A stretch of 64,000 bases of DNA from Cichorium intybus (GCA_023525715.1 CM042016.1:81699382-81763381), one strand, 5' to 3'. Numbered from the stretch's first letter, positions 21,483 to 33,632 are shown. Made by a program: numbers and translations. The notes: a model not told the origin generated them from the sequence alone.

Positions 21483-22827
21483 CTATAAAAGAAATAGAAT
21501 TTATTAGTTTAATTGATCCTTTTAAATAATTATCCAATATGTTATTTAATAAAGTTAGGATCTAAAATACCCCAACTATGGTGTGAAGAGGGATGCCGTA
21601 ATCACAACATAATGGTCATCAAGGTAGATAAACACTTATCAGTTTCATCTTATGAAATTCCTAGATCTGTTGAGATTCATTGAACTTTTCAATGGCATGT
21701 TTAATCTCGGATGTGCTCCACTGTTTGTGACTGGGATGCCGAGGATCACAAACTGGATGTGAATAACCATGTAGCTTGGTACTCTCAAGTTAATTATCAT
21801 CTCTAATTGATGTGCCGGTAAACCACACACGCTCCATCAATAATGATAACACCCGGGAAACCCATTGCAACTCTTTATGAACCCCTATTGGTGTGCCGGT
21901 AAACCACACACGCTCCACCAATGTTTCATAAAGTGCAATATGCAATTTCATGGATTAGCACCAATTCACATTTTTCCTAAAGTAACTAGATTTGGGTTTT
22001 ATTAAGATGTTCCAGTACTTTGAATAATATCATTATACTTTTAATGAGATTAAGCGGTCCTATCAAACCCGTTCGGCTAACGACCCTCCACTGGTCAGGA
22101 GAGCGGTGGGTGAGAGTGGACACCCATTAGACCGCCATTTTATAGGCAGTCTCCTTATACCCTCTTTATAGACCAGCTTCGTGAATGAGGCCTACTATTG
22201 ATTTGACTAACCATTTAATCTTATACATATAAAATTAACTTTTAATTATAATATATACATAAGATGAATTTTAAACCTTTTAAAATATTCCTGGTTTATC
22301 TTTTAATTTATTGGAAATTTAAACTATTAAATTTAAAATTAAATTAAACCTTTAAAAGATTTAATTCATCTTTTAATTAAACAATTAATTAAATTAATTA
22401 AATCCAAATATTTTAGACTTTTAAAATATTCCTAGTTTTATCTTTTAATTTTTTGAAATTTAAAACTATTAAATTTAAAATTAAATTAAACCATTAATTA
22501 TCTTTTAATTAAACAATTAATTAAATTAATTAAAACTAGATAGGTATCACAAATTAATCAAATTAATTTAAACCTATCTTAAACCCCCTAATTTTCGAAA
22601 TTAACAAATAATGGGTTTAAGGTTATCCATTTAAATAATTAAAGTTACCAAAAATAGAAAGTCTTCTAAAACCCTAAGGAGAAAATCGAAAATCATAGAG
22701 GGGAGGGGCTAGGGTTTCCAAAACCCTAACCCTAAAATCGATTAGGCTAAATTAGGGTTTATAAGCTTTAAAACCTGATTTTTTTAGGAAAACAATTATA
22801 GCAATTCAACAAGAAAACAACCAAAAG

Positions 22828-22840
22828 GCTCTGATACCAC
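22828..22840 (-). other. Primer binding site of the gag-only element
   Basis: GGCTCTGATACCA on the plus strand is the complement of the initiator Met tRNA site and directly abuts the right LTR at 22841. Confidence 0.8.
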
Positions 22841-23225
22841 TGAAAGGTTTTATGCAAATCTATGAACTAAAATCATAAGTTCACATGCAACCTAGATTGG
22901 ATCTATGTTTTCTTCTAATTGAACATATAATAAATTCCTAAAGGCCACAAGAAAATAACTAAAAGAATAAAATCAGAAAAACTAACCTTTTAGTTGTTTC
23001 TTGCAAGCTAAGCAACGCAAGTGCCTTGCCTCAAATGAAGTCACACCCAAAACTAGGGTTTTCGAAAGTTCCAGAGAGAAGGAAGAGAGGAAAAAGTCGT
23101 GGCTTTTATGGTGTCTAGGGGTCTCTATTTATAGTTTCCAAGTGGCCACCAGATAAGCCTTTAGAGATAAACCTTTTTGAATTCAAATAAGATAAACATT
23201 TATCTATCAATTCAAATCTATTTAT
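22841..23225 (-). repeat. 5' LTR of the gag-only element, first part
   Basis: Matches 16033-16420 of the left LTR, then is interrupted at TTTAT by the gypsy element. Confidence 0.88.
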
Positions 23226-24998
23226 TGTAAGACCTGTATTCCATTATTGCATTTAGTTATAATTGTTGTGAATTCTATGATTTTTGGTAGTTAAAGAAAC
23301 TAAGAAAAACTTTAGTTACAATTTCATATGAAAATCAGCATTTTGTGATGTTTTTAGAAAAATCATAATTAATTATAGGAACATTGTTTGGACCTCAAAC
23401 TAGTGCACAAAGTTTAAAAATTGAGTCTAGTACAATTCTTAAAAATAGTTGTAAGCTTGAAAGTGGAGTTATATATGGTTAAAAATGCAATCTTCACTAA
23501 GTAGTTCGAAATTGACAGATTAGATAGTCTGTTTTCAAAAAATCATAATAAATCATAGAAAAATCGTATAAATACATACCATACATCCCTGGAAAGGTAT
23601 TGAGATGAATTTTCGGAATATCAAATAAAAACGTGAATTTAATGGGTTTAAGATCGGCTAAACCAGTCTTGAACAGACTGATTCTAGAAGGCCTTTAATT
23701 TCAACAAAATTATACTATTAAAATCTTTTGTCAAAAGTGTCATGCCATTTTTTATTCAAGAATTCAAGTATAAATACCTCCCCAAAACATCTCATAAACC
23801 ACACCAACAAATCTCAATCCAATATATAGAGGTTTCTAAGCACTAGAGTGTAAGAAGTGAGCGGAAGGAAGCTCAAAAGCCTAGCGAAGAAGTTATAGGT
23901 TCCGACGACTGGTCATAAGGTAACTACAAACTTTTCTATAGCTTAATTAGGTATTGTAAAATAGTTTTTGTGTTAAGAAGTAGAATATTTAATAAGTATA
24001 ACATATGTTATATTATACTCATTTCTAACAATAGTAAACAAAAAACCTTAAAATGTCGTTATTATAACAATTCGTAATTCCGAAAATGATATCGATTGAT
24101 TTACTTACGAGGACGGTGACTAGGCCGATTACTTGGGATCTGGTTGTTGGATTTTCCGAAAGGCTAAAATGCTGAAAGGATCCTGCCACCCCATCTAATC
24201 TTCTACCTGGCTGTTCTTTACTTGATAAATCATGAAGTATCATATTGGAATTACTGAAGGGTTTAATGATGCGACTACAATATAGTTAAGGATTAAGAAA
24301 TGATAGATTTCTTATTATGTTAACAGTTAAAGTTGAAGGAAATACAAAGCCGAGAAAGATAAACGATATAGTCAACTCTAATAAGGTGAGTCTTCTCACT
24401 ATACTATAGGTGATATTGCATGTGTAGGAAGGAAGATATGTTAGACTAAGGTGATCTTACCTGTTATGATAATTGTATGAATTATTGCTATGATAATGAT
24501 TGTTTGTGGACGGAACGGGATAGCCCGCGAGCCAATAGGCGGAACGGGAATAACCTGCGAGTCATTAGACAGAACGGGAAAAGCCTGCGAGCGATAAGAC
24601 GGAACGGGAACTGCCGGTGAGTCTTCAGGCGGAACAGGGATAGCCCGCGAGTCTCACAGACATATGAATGGTTATTATGTGTTGTATGTTATGTGATGGA
24701 TTGTATGGTATTTTGAGGAACTCACTAAGCTTTGTGCTTACCCCGTTGATATTTAACATTTTCAGATAATGGCAGAGACAGAGGGAAGGCTCTAACCTGA
24801 CGCACCGCATTCCACTATTTTCAAGACTTCCGCTACTTTATAAATAATTTATGTGAAGAATAAAGGACATGAGTTTCTATATGTATTTTGCTAAAATCAA
24901 TACTATGGCTGATTTCTCTATTTGTAAAATATCCATTTATAAATCAATATTTGGTTTTCAAAAAAGAAAATTTTGACTTGAAAATCTGGGGCGTTACA
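23226..24998 (+). repeat. 5' LTR of the chromovirus
   Basis: Starts TGTAAGACCTG and ends GGGGCGTTACA. A TATA box (TATAAATA, 23769-23776) marks the U3/R border. At about 24507-24660 there are five copies of a 32-bp unit built on GGAACGGGATAGCCCGCGAG. Confidence 0.92.
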
Positions 24999-25001
24999 AG
25001 T

Positions 25002-25013
25002 TGGTATCAGAGC
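25002..25013 (+). other. Primer binding site of the chromovirus
   Basis: TGGTATCAGAGC, initiator Met tRNA type, three bases after the 5' LTR. Confidence 0.9.
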
Positions 25014-25808
25014 CTTAGTTTGAGGGATTTAGATAAACTTTCGGGTAAATCTGTACTCAAACTGAGGACTGAGAGTTTTACGGAAAAAAAAAATTAGAAA
25101 TTTTAAAAAGAAAAGGAATGCGATGCGTGCGGTCAGCCGGAGCTTAAGTGAGTAAATGATTCTCAAAATATCTGCATTCATGTATATGCTAGAACTTGAT
25201 ATGATAAAGAGTATACTAAGGATTCACTCAGGAATTGCATGTTATAATTGCATGATTTAGGATGTCTGATTGCCTTATATGATGACAATTATGTGCAACT
25301 GAAACTGTGCTTATACTGTTAGGAAGTTAAATGAACGCTTGAATTGCATGTAGTTAATATCAGATGACTTTGGAATTAGTTATCTGACTTTATTAGTTGT
25401 TCCTTGTCTGGTGGTGATATTAGGATAAGATTACTTATTCAATTGTATATTTTATCCTTAAAATTATGTGTGAAATAAGCGTCAACAAAACTACCTAATG
25501 GCATCAGCAAACGTTTTTCTCTTTTATCACAAGTATGATAAAGAAACTCTAGGAAGTGTAAAAAGAAGTGTTGAATGTACAAACCGTATAAACAAGAACC
25601 GTATAGTAATAAGAGACTATATAGTAATTTTGGAAGGACGTTTGGTACAAGTAAGAATAGGTGTGGAAGATAGTACAGGGCCCGTACTACCGAAAGCACA
25701 GGATTCTTACATGTAACAGAGTCAGTCGCCAAAACTTCTATAAAGTCAGGTTGGTAGGGTAACCACATATAATGAGCATGGGCTCACCATCTTGTTTGTA
25801 CAATCAGA
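25014..25808 (+). other. Long untranslated leader of the chromovirus
   Basis: About 800 bp between the PBS and gag. An open frame at 25498-25716 has no known domain and is probably chance. Confidence 0.6.
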
Positions 25809-26999
25809 ATGGTGGTGGTTACAAGAAGCAATGGTAATGGTTCTGGGTCTAGTGAGGGACCAAGCCGACCCACTCGATCAGATGAGGAGCTACGAGACTT
25901 AATTGCTGAAGAGGTATCACGCGAGGTGCTAGCCGAAATTCCTCGTTTCTTCGGTACAATCAAAATTGAACTGATAACGATGATTGAGGAACGACTTGCT
26001 ACAATTAGTAGACCAAGGGAAAGAATGGCGACTTATCGGGATTTTGCCGCATGTCAAGTCCCGGTGTTTGGTGGGGGAAGGGATCCAATCGCTAGTATAA
26101 GATGGATTTCTGCAGCAGAGGGTGCTTTCAGAACATGTTTTTGCCCAGAGGAATCAAAGGTTATCTTTGCTGTAAACCTGTTGAGAGACGATGCAAAGGA
26201 TTGGTGGGAAATGATGGCTAAAGATCTCACTGATGCTCAGATAGAGGCTATCACTTGGGCCGAATTCACAACTAAGTTCAGACAAGAGTACGTCCCGCAA
26301 ATAGAGATGGAATGTTTGGCTCAGGAATACTTGAACTTGACTCAGACCACAGAGACAGTGGCAGAAATCACCAAAAAGTTTAACGAGCGGGCGCTCTTTT
26401 GCCCAGAGTATGCAGCCACAGAGAAAATGCGGATGAACCGATATTTGGCAATGCTTCGGACGGATATACGGGAGTTTGTGTCTGCTGCCAGGCACCAAAC
26501 TCTTAACGACATGATTTCAGCCGCTCGAGCTCGAGAATTGGAACTAGAGAACCAACAAAGGCAGAAGCGTCAGGCACCAACACAACCTCATCCGCCATCA
26601 AAGAAGCATAAAGGGGGGGACCAAGGAAGTCATGGTCAGAGAAGCCACGGTCAGTGTGGCAAGTGTGGGAAAAACCATGAGGGGCAGTGTAGGGCAGTAG
26701 TGTGCCATAAGTGTGGCAAAGAGGGCCACTATGCTAGGGATTGTCGACAGGAGGCCAAAATCTGCTTTAACTGCAATCAGGTAGGCCACTTCAATGCCCA
26801 ATGTCCCCGTCTGACTCAGGGAGTGGTTCAGAATCCGGCACCCACTACACTCCGGATTACCGATGGTAGGCAGGGGAAAGGGGAAGCCCCTAAGACCAAG
26901 GGTCGAGCATTCGTCATGACCGCCGAGGAGGCACAGGATGCACCCGACGTCGTCACGGGTACTCTTTCTTTACTTGCCTCGTGTTTGTGGTGTGTGTAA
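25809..26999 (+). CDS. Gag of the Ty3/gypsy chromovirus
   Basis: 396 aa from the ATG at 25809 (MVVVTRSNGNGSGSSEGPSR) to a TAA at 26997-26999. The capsid-like retrotransposon Gag domain spans roughly 80-240 (FGGGRDPIASIRWISAAEGA, then AKDWWEMM). Three zinc-binding motifs follow: a degenerate CGKCGKNHEGQC near 283, and two CCHC knuckles, CHKCGKEGHYARDC near 299 and CFNCNQVGHFNAQC near 319. After TAEEAQDAPDVVTG the frame enters the intron-like segment and stops within it. Read unspliced, the product is therefore free Gag; removal of 26959-27026 would join Gag to protease in frame. Structural protein for particle assembly and RNA packaging in the cytoplasm. Confidence 0.92.
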   Translation: MVVVTRSNGNGSGSSEGPSRPTRSDEELRDLIAEEVSREVLAEIPRFFGTIKIELITMIEERLATISRPRERMATYRDFAACQVPVFGGGRDPIASIRWISAAEGAFRTCFCPEESKVIFAVNLLRDDAKDWWEMMAKDLTDAQIEAITWAEFTTKFRQEYVPQIEMECLAQEYLNLTQTTETVAEITKKFNERALFCPEYAATEKMRMNRYLAMLRTDIREFVSAARHQTLNDMISAARARELELENQQRQKRQAPTQPHPPSKKHKGGDQGSHGQRSHGQCGKCGKNHEGQCRAVVCHKCGKEGHYARDCRQEAKICFNCNQVGHFNAQCPRLTQGVVQNPAPTTLRITDGRQGKGEAPKTKGRAFVMTAEEAQDAPDVVTGTLSLLASCLWCV

Positions 27000-27026
27000 T
27001 TAATATGTCTATTATGCTTTGATTAG
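26959..27026 (+). other. Intron-like segment between gag and pol
   Basis: 68 nt beginning GTACTC and ending TTTGATTAG. The junction made by its removal reads VVTG-TFLVNSIP, the normal gag-protease sequence of this lineage, so the segment interrupts an otherwise continuous frame. It contains the TAA that ends Gag. A splicing test is needed to tell an intron from an insertion. Confidence 0.6.
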
Positions 27027-30000
27027 GAACATTCTTAGTCAACTCTATTCCTACCTTTGCATTATTTGATTCGGGTGCTAGTCATTCTTTTGTGTTTGCC
27101 GCGTTGGGAAAGAGTTTCGGTATTGCTTTAGGAACTCTTCCTCGGCCGTTATAAGTAGAAATTGCGGATGATAAAGCCGTGCAAGTGACTAGTGTTTATC
27201 GGGGATGCGAAGTAGTGATTCAAGGAATAAAGTTTTCGATCGATCTCATCCCTATACCGTTGAGTGACTCTCGAGTCATCATCGGTATGGATTGGATGGG
27301 TCAGCATGAATCATGGATCGATTGTAAGAACAAGCGAGTGTGGATTCAAACCCCAAGTGGGGGAGAGCTGGTTGTGCAGGGCGAGAGAAAGAATCGAGGT
27401 GCAGTTTTCTGTTCAGCTGCTAGGGCACGCAGACATTTTCAGCATGGAGGTTCGGGATTTGTGGCTTATGTTGAAGACACACGAGAAAAGAAGCCACAGC
27501 AGAAAGCAGGTGATATACCGGTGGTTCGGGATTTTCCTGATGTTTTTCCCGAGGACCTTCCTGGTGTACCGCCAGAGAGACAGGTGGAATTTAAGATCGA
27601 CTTAACTCCCGGTGCGGCTCCAATAGCTAAAGCACCGTATCATCTTGCGCCTCCAGAAATGCTTGAATTGTCTATTCAACTTAGGGAACTTTTGGACAAG
27701 GGATTTATTCGGCCCAGTTGCTCACCGTGGGGAGCTCCTATTCTATTTGTTAAGAAGAAGGATGGTTCCAATAGGATGTGCATAGATTATCGTGAGCTGA
27801 ACAAGCTTACGGTGAAAAATCGATATCCATTACCTCGCATCGACTACTTATTCGATCAAGCAGGGGGCTTCGTGGTTTTCAAAAATTGATTTGCGGTCAG
27901 GATACCATCAAATGCGAGTACGGGAGGAAGACATCCCGAAAACGGCTTTTAGGACGAGGTACGACCAATTCGAGTTTGTAGTGATGCCGTTCGGACTAAC
28001 CAATGCCCCTGCAGCTTTTATGGATTTAATGAATCGAGTGTGTCGACCGATGTTGGATCGGTTGGTTATAGTTTTCATTGACGATATCTTAGTTTACTCT
28101 CGGAGCAGGGAGCAACATGAACAACACTTAAAGGAAGTATTAGAGACCTTAAGGAAGGAGAAGCTTTATGCAAAATTATCCAAGTGTGACTTTTGGCTAC
28201 GGGAGGTTCAGTTTTTGGGTCACGTTGTCAACGAGCAAGGAATCATGGTAGACCCGGCTAAAGTGGAGGTCGTGATGCGGTGGGAGGTTCCGAAGACTCC
28301 CTCTGAAATTAGAAGTTTCTTGGGTCTGGCTGGTTATTATCGCCGTTTCATCCAAGACTTCTCAAAGATTGCGGTACCTTTGACTCGGCTAACTAAGAAA
28401 AACGCTGCTTTTCGGTGGGGTGAGGAGCAGCAGCAGCAGGCTTTTGAGACTTTGCAGCGGAAATTGTGTGAAGCTCCGGTTTTGACGTTGCCTGAAGGCA
28501 TGGAGGACATGGTAGTTTATTGCGATGCATCTATCACGGGATTGGGGGCAGTCTTGATGCAACGAGGCAAGGTGATTGCTTACGCCTCGCGACAGTTGAA
28601 GCCCCATGAAGCTAACTACCCCACTCATGATTTGGAATTGGGAGCGGTGGTCTTCGCTCTCAAGATTTGGAGACACTATTTGTATGGAGTGAAGTGCACC
28701 ATCTTCACGGACCACAAGAGTTTGAAGTACTTGATGGATCAGGCAAACCTCAATATGAGACAGAGAAGATGGTTGGATGTATTGAAAGACTATGATTGTG
28801 AGATACACTACCACCCTGGGAAGGCCAATGTGGTAGCAGATGCGTTAAGTCGTAAGGCTTCGGGTGCACCCCTTCGGGGCGTTTGTCTAAGGATGACAAT
28901 TGTGACACCGCTGCTTGAGTTGATTAGGAAAGCTCAGATGGAAGCAAGCAAGAGCGAGAATCATAAAGGTGAGAGAATTGTGGGTCAGTTGGCAGCTATG
29001 GTCAAAGATAGTAGGGATTTGTTAACTAGCCATGAGAGAATTTGGGTACCGAAGCTGGGCGGGGTTCGTCAAACCCTATTGGAGGAGGCACATAAATCCA
29101 GGTTCTCTATCCACCTGGAGCAACTAAAATGTATAGCGATCTACGCGAATATTATTGGTGGCCGGGCATGAAGAGGGAAGTAGCCTGGTTTGTCGAAAGA
29201 TGCATGACCTGTCGTAAGGTCAAGGCCGAGCACCAACGGCCTCATGGTAAGTTGCAGCCTCTTGAGATCCCAGAATGGAAATGGGAGCATATCACAATGG
29301 ATTTCATCACGAAGTTGCCAAGAACCCCTCGACATATGGACACTATTTGGGTTATCGTGGATAGATTGACTAAAAGTGCTCATTTCCTCCACATCCAAGA
29401 GACTTACTCTGCAAAGGAATTGGCTAAGGTCTTCATAGATGAGATTATCTCTCGGCATGGTATGCCGGTCTCGGTGATATCCGACCGGGATGTCCGATTT
29501 ACGTCTAGGTTTTGGAAGAAGTTTCATGAGGAATTAGGCACTCGCCTTCATTTCAGCACAGCATATCATCCTCAGACGGATGGGCAAAGTGAAAGGACGA
29601 TTCAAACGCTGGAGGATATGCTTAGGGCATGTATTATCGATTTTGGCGGGAGTTGGGATTCCCATCTCCCTTTAGCTGAGTTTTCTTACAATAACAGTTA
29701 TCACGCGAGCATTGGCAGGGCTCCCTTTGAGATGTTGTATGGAAGGAAATGTCGGACTCCTATTTGCTGGGGCGAGGTTGGCCAGCGGGTATTGGGTAGT
29801 ACTGAGGTAGTAATCAAGACAACTGAGTTAATTCAGAAGGTTCGGGAGAGGTTGTTAACGGCCCAGAGTCGACAGAAAAGTTATGCAGATCGGCGACGGT
29901 CCGATCTCGAGTTTCAAGTGGGAGATTATGTTCTTCTTAAGGTTTCACCTTGGAAGGGAGTCATCCGTTTTAGGAAGCGAGGAAAGCTTGGCCCTAGGTA

Positions 30001-30382
30001 CATTGGACCTTACCGAATCACTGCCCGTGTAGGTAAGGTAGCTTACCGGTTGGAGCTGCCCGAGCAGCTTAGTCAGATTCACGACATGTTTCACGTTTCG
30101 CAGCTTAGGAAGTGCATTACGGAGGAATCTACAATAGTACCTTTGGAGGATATTCAATTAGATGAACGCCTGAACTATGTGGAGCGTCCTATAGCTATCT
30201 TAGAAAGAAAAACAAAATCCTTGCGTAATAAAGTGGTAGTACTGGTGAAGGTACAGTGGAAACATCGAAAAGGCTCTGAATGCACATGGGAGCCCGAGAG
30301 GGAGATGCGAGAACATTACCCCGAGTTATTTGAGAATACAAATTTCGAGGACGAAATTCAAAAAAGTGGGGGAGACTTGTAA
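27027..30382 (+). pseudogene. Pol of the chromovirus, three disabling changes
   Basis: Order: protease (LFDSGASHSFV near 27065-27100); reverse transcriptase (RMCIDYRELNKLT, VIVFIDDILVYS with its DD pair); RNase H (YCDASITGLGAVLMQRG, FTDHKSLKYL); integrase with HHCC finger and DDE residues in ITMDFITKLP, VISDRDVRF and GQSERTIQ; a GPY/F-like region (LGPRYIGPYR); and a C-terminal chromodomain (VLVKVQWKHRKGSECTWEP). Breaks: TAA at 27152-27154 in the protease; an extra G in a G5 run near 27865 at the start of the RT; a one-base loss near 29117 before the integrase finger. All other sequence is open, so decay is recent. The stop codon of pol overlaps the first bases of the 3' LTR. The chromodomain assigns it to chromoviruses. 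Confidence 0.93.
30362..30377 (+). other. Polypurine tract of the chromovirus
   Basis: AAAAGTGGGGGAGAC directly before the 3' LTR start at 30378. Confidence 0.85.
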
Positions 30383-32149
30383 GACCTGTATTCCATTATT
30401 GCATTTAGTTATAATTGTTGTGAATTCTATGATTTTTGGTAGTTAAAGAAACTAAGAAAAACTTTAGTTACAATTTCATATGAAAATCAGCATTTTGTGA
30501 TTTTTTAGAAAAATCATAATTAATTATAGGAACATTGTTTGGACCTCAAACTAGTGCAAAAAGTTTACAAATTGAGTCTAGTACAATTCTTAAAAATAGT
30601 TGTAAGCTTGAAAGTGGAGTTATATATGGTTAAAAATGCAATCTTCACTAAGTAGTTCGAAATTGACAGATTAGATAGTCTGTTTTCAAAAAATTATAAT
30701 AAATCATAGAAAAATCGTATAAATACATACCATACATCCCTGGAAAGGTATTGAGATGAATTTTCTGAATATCAAATAAAAACGTGAATTTAATGGGTTT
30801 AAGATCGGCTAAACCAGTCTTGAACAGACTGATTCTAGAAGGCCTTTAATTTCAACAAAATTATATTATTAAAATCTTTTGTCAAAAGTGTCATGCCATT
30901 TTTTATTCAAGAATTCAAGTATAAATACCCCCCAAAACATCTCATAAACCACACCAACAAATCTCAATCCAATATATAGAGGTTTCTAAGCACTAGAGTG
31001 TAAGAAGTGAGCGGAAGGAAGCTCAAAAGCCTAGCGAAGAAGTTATAGGTTCCGACGACTGGTCATAAGGTAACTACAAACTTTTCTATAGCTTAATTAG
31101 GTATTGTAAAATAGTTTTTGTGTTAAGAAGTAGAATATTTAATAAGTATAACATATGTTATATTATACTCATTTCTAACAATAGTAAACAAAAAACCTTA
31201 AAATGTCGTTATTATAACAATTCGTAATTCCGAAAATGATATCGATTGATTTACTTACGAGGACGGTGACTAGGCCGATTACTTGGGATCTGGTTGTTGG
31301 ATTTTCCGAAAGGCTAAAATGCTGAAAGGATCCTGCCACCCCATCTAATCTTCTACCTGGCTGTTCTTTACTTGATAAATCATGAAGTATCATATTGGAA
31401 TTACTGAAGGGTTTAATGATGCGACTACAATATAGTTAAGGATTAAGAAATGATAGATTTCTTATTATGTTAACAGTTAAAGTTGAAGGAAATACAAAGC
31501 CGAGAAAGATAAACGATATAGTCAACTCTAATCAGGTGAGTCTTCTCACTATACTATAGGTGATATTGCATGTGTAGGAAGGAAGATATGTTAGACTAAG
31601 GTGATCTTACCTGTTATGATAATTGTATGAATTATTGCTATGATAATGATTGTTTGTGGACGGAACGGGATAGCCCGCGAGCCAATAGGCGGAACGGGAA
31701 TAGCCTGCGAGTCATTAGACAGAACGGGAAAAGCCTGCGAGCGATAAGACGGAACGGGAACTGCCCGTGAGTCTTCAGGAGGAACAGGGATAGCCCGCGA
31801 GTCTCACAGACATATGAATGGTTATTATGTGTTGTATGTTATGTGATGGATTGTATGGTATTTTAAGGAACTCACTAAGCTTTGTGCTTACCCCGTTGAT
31901 ATTTAACATTTTCAGATAATGGCAGAGACAGAGGGAAGGCTCCAACCTGACGCACCGCATTCCACTATTTTTAAGACTTCCGCTACTTTATAAATAATTT
32001 ATGTGAAGAATAAAGGACATGAGTTTCTATATGTATTTTGCTAAAATCAATACTATGGCTGATTTCTCTATTTGTAAAATATCCATTTATAAATCAATAT
32101 TTGGTTTTCAAAAAAGAAAAAATTTGACTTGAAAATCTGGGGCGTTACA
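30378..32149 (+). repeat. 3' LTR of the chromovirus
   Basis: 1772 bp, nearly identical to the 5' LTR, same ends and the same internal 32-bp repeats (about 31657-31810). Confidence 0.92.
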
Positions 32150-32547
32150 TTTATCTTAACATATAATAATCGAAATTATGGATAATCCCTCCATAATTTC
32201 GTTGCCCACTTAAACTACCATAATTGTCACTTACTCAACTATTAAATAATTACAATTCAGCCCCTGCACCTTTAATTAATCAAATTAATCACCAAATTAA
32301 TTCCAATTAATTCCAGATTAATTTCTAATTAATTAATATAGTTTCTAATTAATATATTATTACCATAATATATTAATAAACTATTTATTTTATTTATATT
32401 GATTTATTAATCATATAATAAATCAATCTTTCTCTCTCCTGGATTTTCTGCTAAACCTCTAGCCATGAGGGCAACCCAAATGGACTTTGCTACTATCAAT
32501 TAGGTAAATACAAATTATTAGTCATGGCTTAGACACCTAATCCAACA
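32150..32547 (-). repeat. 5' LTR of the gag-only element, second part
   Basis: Resumes after the duplicated TTTAT and continues the match to the left LTR up to CCAACA at 32547. Followed by the CTAAC target duplication and then E1 sequence. Confidence 0.88.
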
Positions 32548-32562
32548 CTAACTGCAGAACCA

Positions 32563-33586
32563 TGTTCATCAATGAACATAAATCCCCAAAACCACAAAAC
32601 CACAATCGCTAAATCTCGCTTCTTTCTCCTGTACTCAAAACCACAATCGCTAAAGCCATCGTCATTCAGAAATCCGTTTCCAGCCTCTATCGTCTCTTCT
32701 TTTTTTCCCTCACAGACATCGACTACCTAGCCCTAGCCTCCGCCTTCATCAGCCATTACCGAGTTACGATGCTATCTCCGATCAAAATCAAGGTTAGAAG
32801 GAGATGATCATCGATTGTAGTGAATTAAATTGAATCCCAATTGAATTGACAGGTTATCGATTGAAGCTGAATTTTAGACGTTTGTTCGTTGTTTGTTTAT
32901 GAACCTGTTAACATGTGTTCATCAATGAACATTTGTTCAGCAATGAACATATTCTATACCATTCATTTACTGGATGTATTTTTGGTTGCGATGTGTTCAT
33001 CCACACCTCTTTGATTAATATCTATTCCCAAAATGGACAACTGGACGATGCAAGATTAGTGTTTGATAAAAGTACTCTAAGAGATGCTGATTCCTTTACA
33101 TCGTTGATCACAGGGTACATAGCTCAAGGGCGTTCCAAAGACGCTCGTAAACTGTTCGATGAAATGCCTGTAAGAGATGTAGTGTCATGGAACTCCATTA
33201 TAGTTGGTCATACCCGAACCAAATGCTTCCAAGATGCAATAGATCTCTTCAAAGAGATGCAAATCGCCAAAGTCAAACCCAATGAAAGCACATTGGGTTT
33301 TTTTTCATGAATCAGTAAAAATGAAATTTTGTTCATTTATGAACATATGTTCATTTATTAACATATGTTCATAAATGAACATATATTTAGATGGTTTGTT
33401 CATATTAATGTGAATCTGCACTAATATTGATTTCAAAATTTAGGGATTTTTTAAATGAACATGATGTGTTTAATTACTTATTGAAGTTCTTGGATGTGAA
33501 AACTGTGAATGTTAAGTCTAAATTGGATTTCAAATACGTAACTGAGATGACACTATATTTTTGGGATTTATGTTCATTGATGAACA
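32563..33586. repeat. Seven TGTTCAT..ATGAACA palindromes in E1
   Basis: 16-bp near-perfect palindromes at 32563, 32916, 32934, about 33330, 33348, 33366 and 33571. They are clustered near both ends and around the PPR fragment. Confidence 0.75.
32976..33306 (+). pseudogene. PPR protein fragment (PLS class)
   Basis: About 110 codons, open from GCDVFIHTSLINIYSQNG through LDDARLVFDKS, SFTSLITGYIAQG, ARKLFDEMPVRDVVSWNSI and AIDLFKEMQ to ESTLG. These are about three pentatricopeptide repeats of a PLS-class organelle RNA-editing factor, closest in memory to the OTP82-like group. Start, targeting peptide, further repeats and E/DYW domains are absent, and the frame ends at a stop just after the fragment. 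It is flanked on both sides by TGTTCAT palindromes and lies wholly inside E1, so it is captured cargo and not a working gene. Confidence 0.82.
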
Positions 33587-33632
33587 TGGTTCTGCAGTTA
33601 GGTAATTTAATTTGATTCTGCATTGAACCCAC

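Larger units (their letters stand above)
17898..21919. repeat. Four dispersed copies of a 26-bp hairpin word
   Basis: TGTGCCGGTAAACCACACACG followed by CTCCA, with variants, is found at about 17898, 18867, 21811 and 21891. GTGTG and CACAC can pair around CCGGTAAAC. All copies have the same orientation and lie in the non-coding interior of the gag-only element. Confidence 0.65.
23226..32149 (+). mobile_element. Nearly complete Ty3/gypsy chromovirus (Tekay/Del-like), young but defective
   Basis: 8924 bp with LTRs of about 1772 bp, 5-bp target duplication TTTAT (23221-23225 and 32150-32154), PBS, gag, protease-RT-RNase H-integrase-chromodomain, and purine tract in the expected order. The LTRs differ at only about 15 sites by eye, so insertion is recent. 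It lies inside the LTR of the gag-only element. Pol has one nonsense codon and two one-base frameshifts, so this copy cannot act alone. Confidence 0.92.
16033..32547 (-). mobile_element. Gag-only Ty1/copia-like retrotransposon (TR-GAG/LARD type)
   Basis: Minus-strand element with 757-bp LTRs (TG..CA in plus reading). Left LTR is 16033-16789; right LTR is 22841-23225 plus 32150-32547, split by a younger gypsy insertion. Flanking duplication CTAAC at 16028-16032 and 32548-32552. The PBS complement lies at 22828-22840, and the purine tract (AAGTGGGAGA in minus reading) abuts the left LTR. The 6-kb interior has only one gag-like frame and no protease, integrase or reverse transcriptase, so it must depend on another element. 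Much of the interior is repeated hairpin-forming sequence. Confidence 0.85.

Noticed and set aside
24025..24243. 72-aa open frame, repeated at 31175-31393
   Set aside because: It lies within the chromovirus LTRs and is duplicated only because the LTRs are; antisense to the element.
25498..25716. Possible extra gene in the chromovirus leader
   Set aside because: Short, no domain, and located in the normal untranslated leader.
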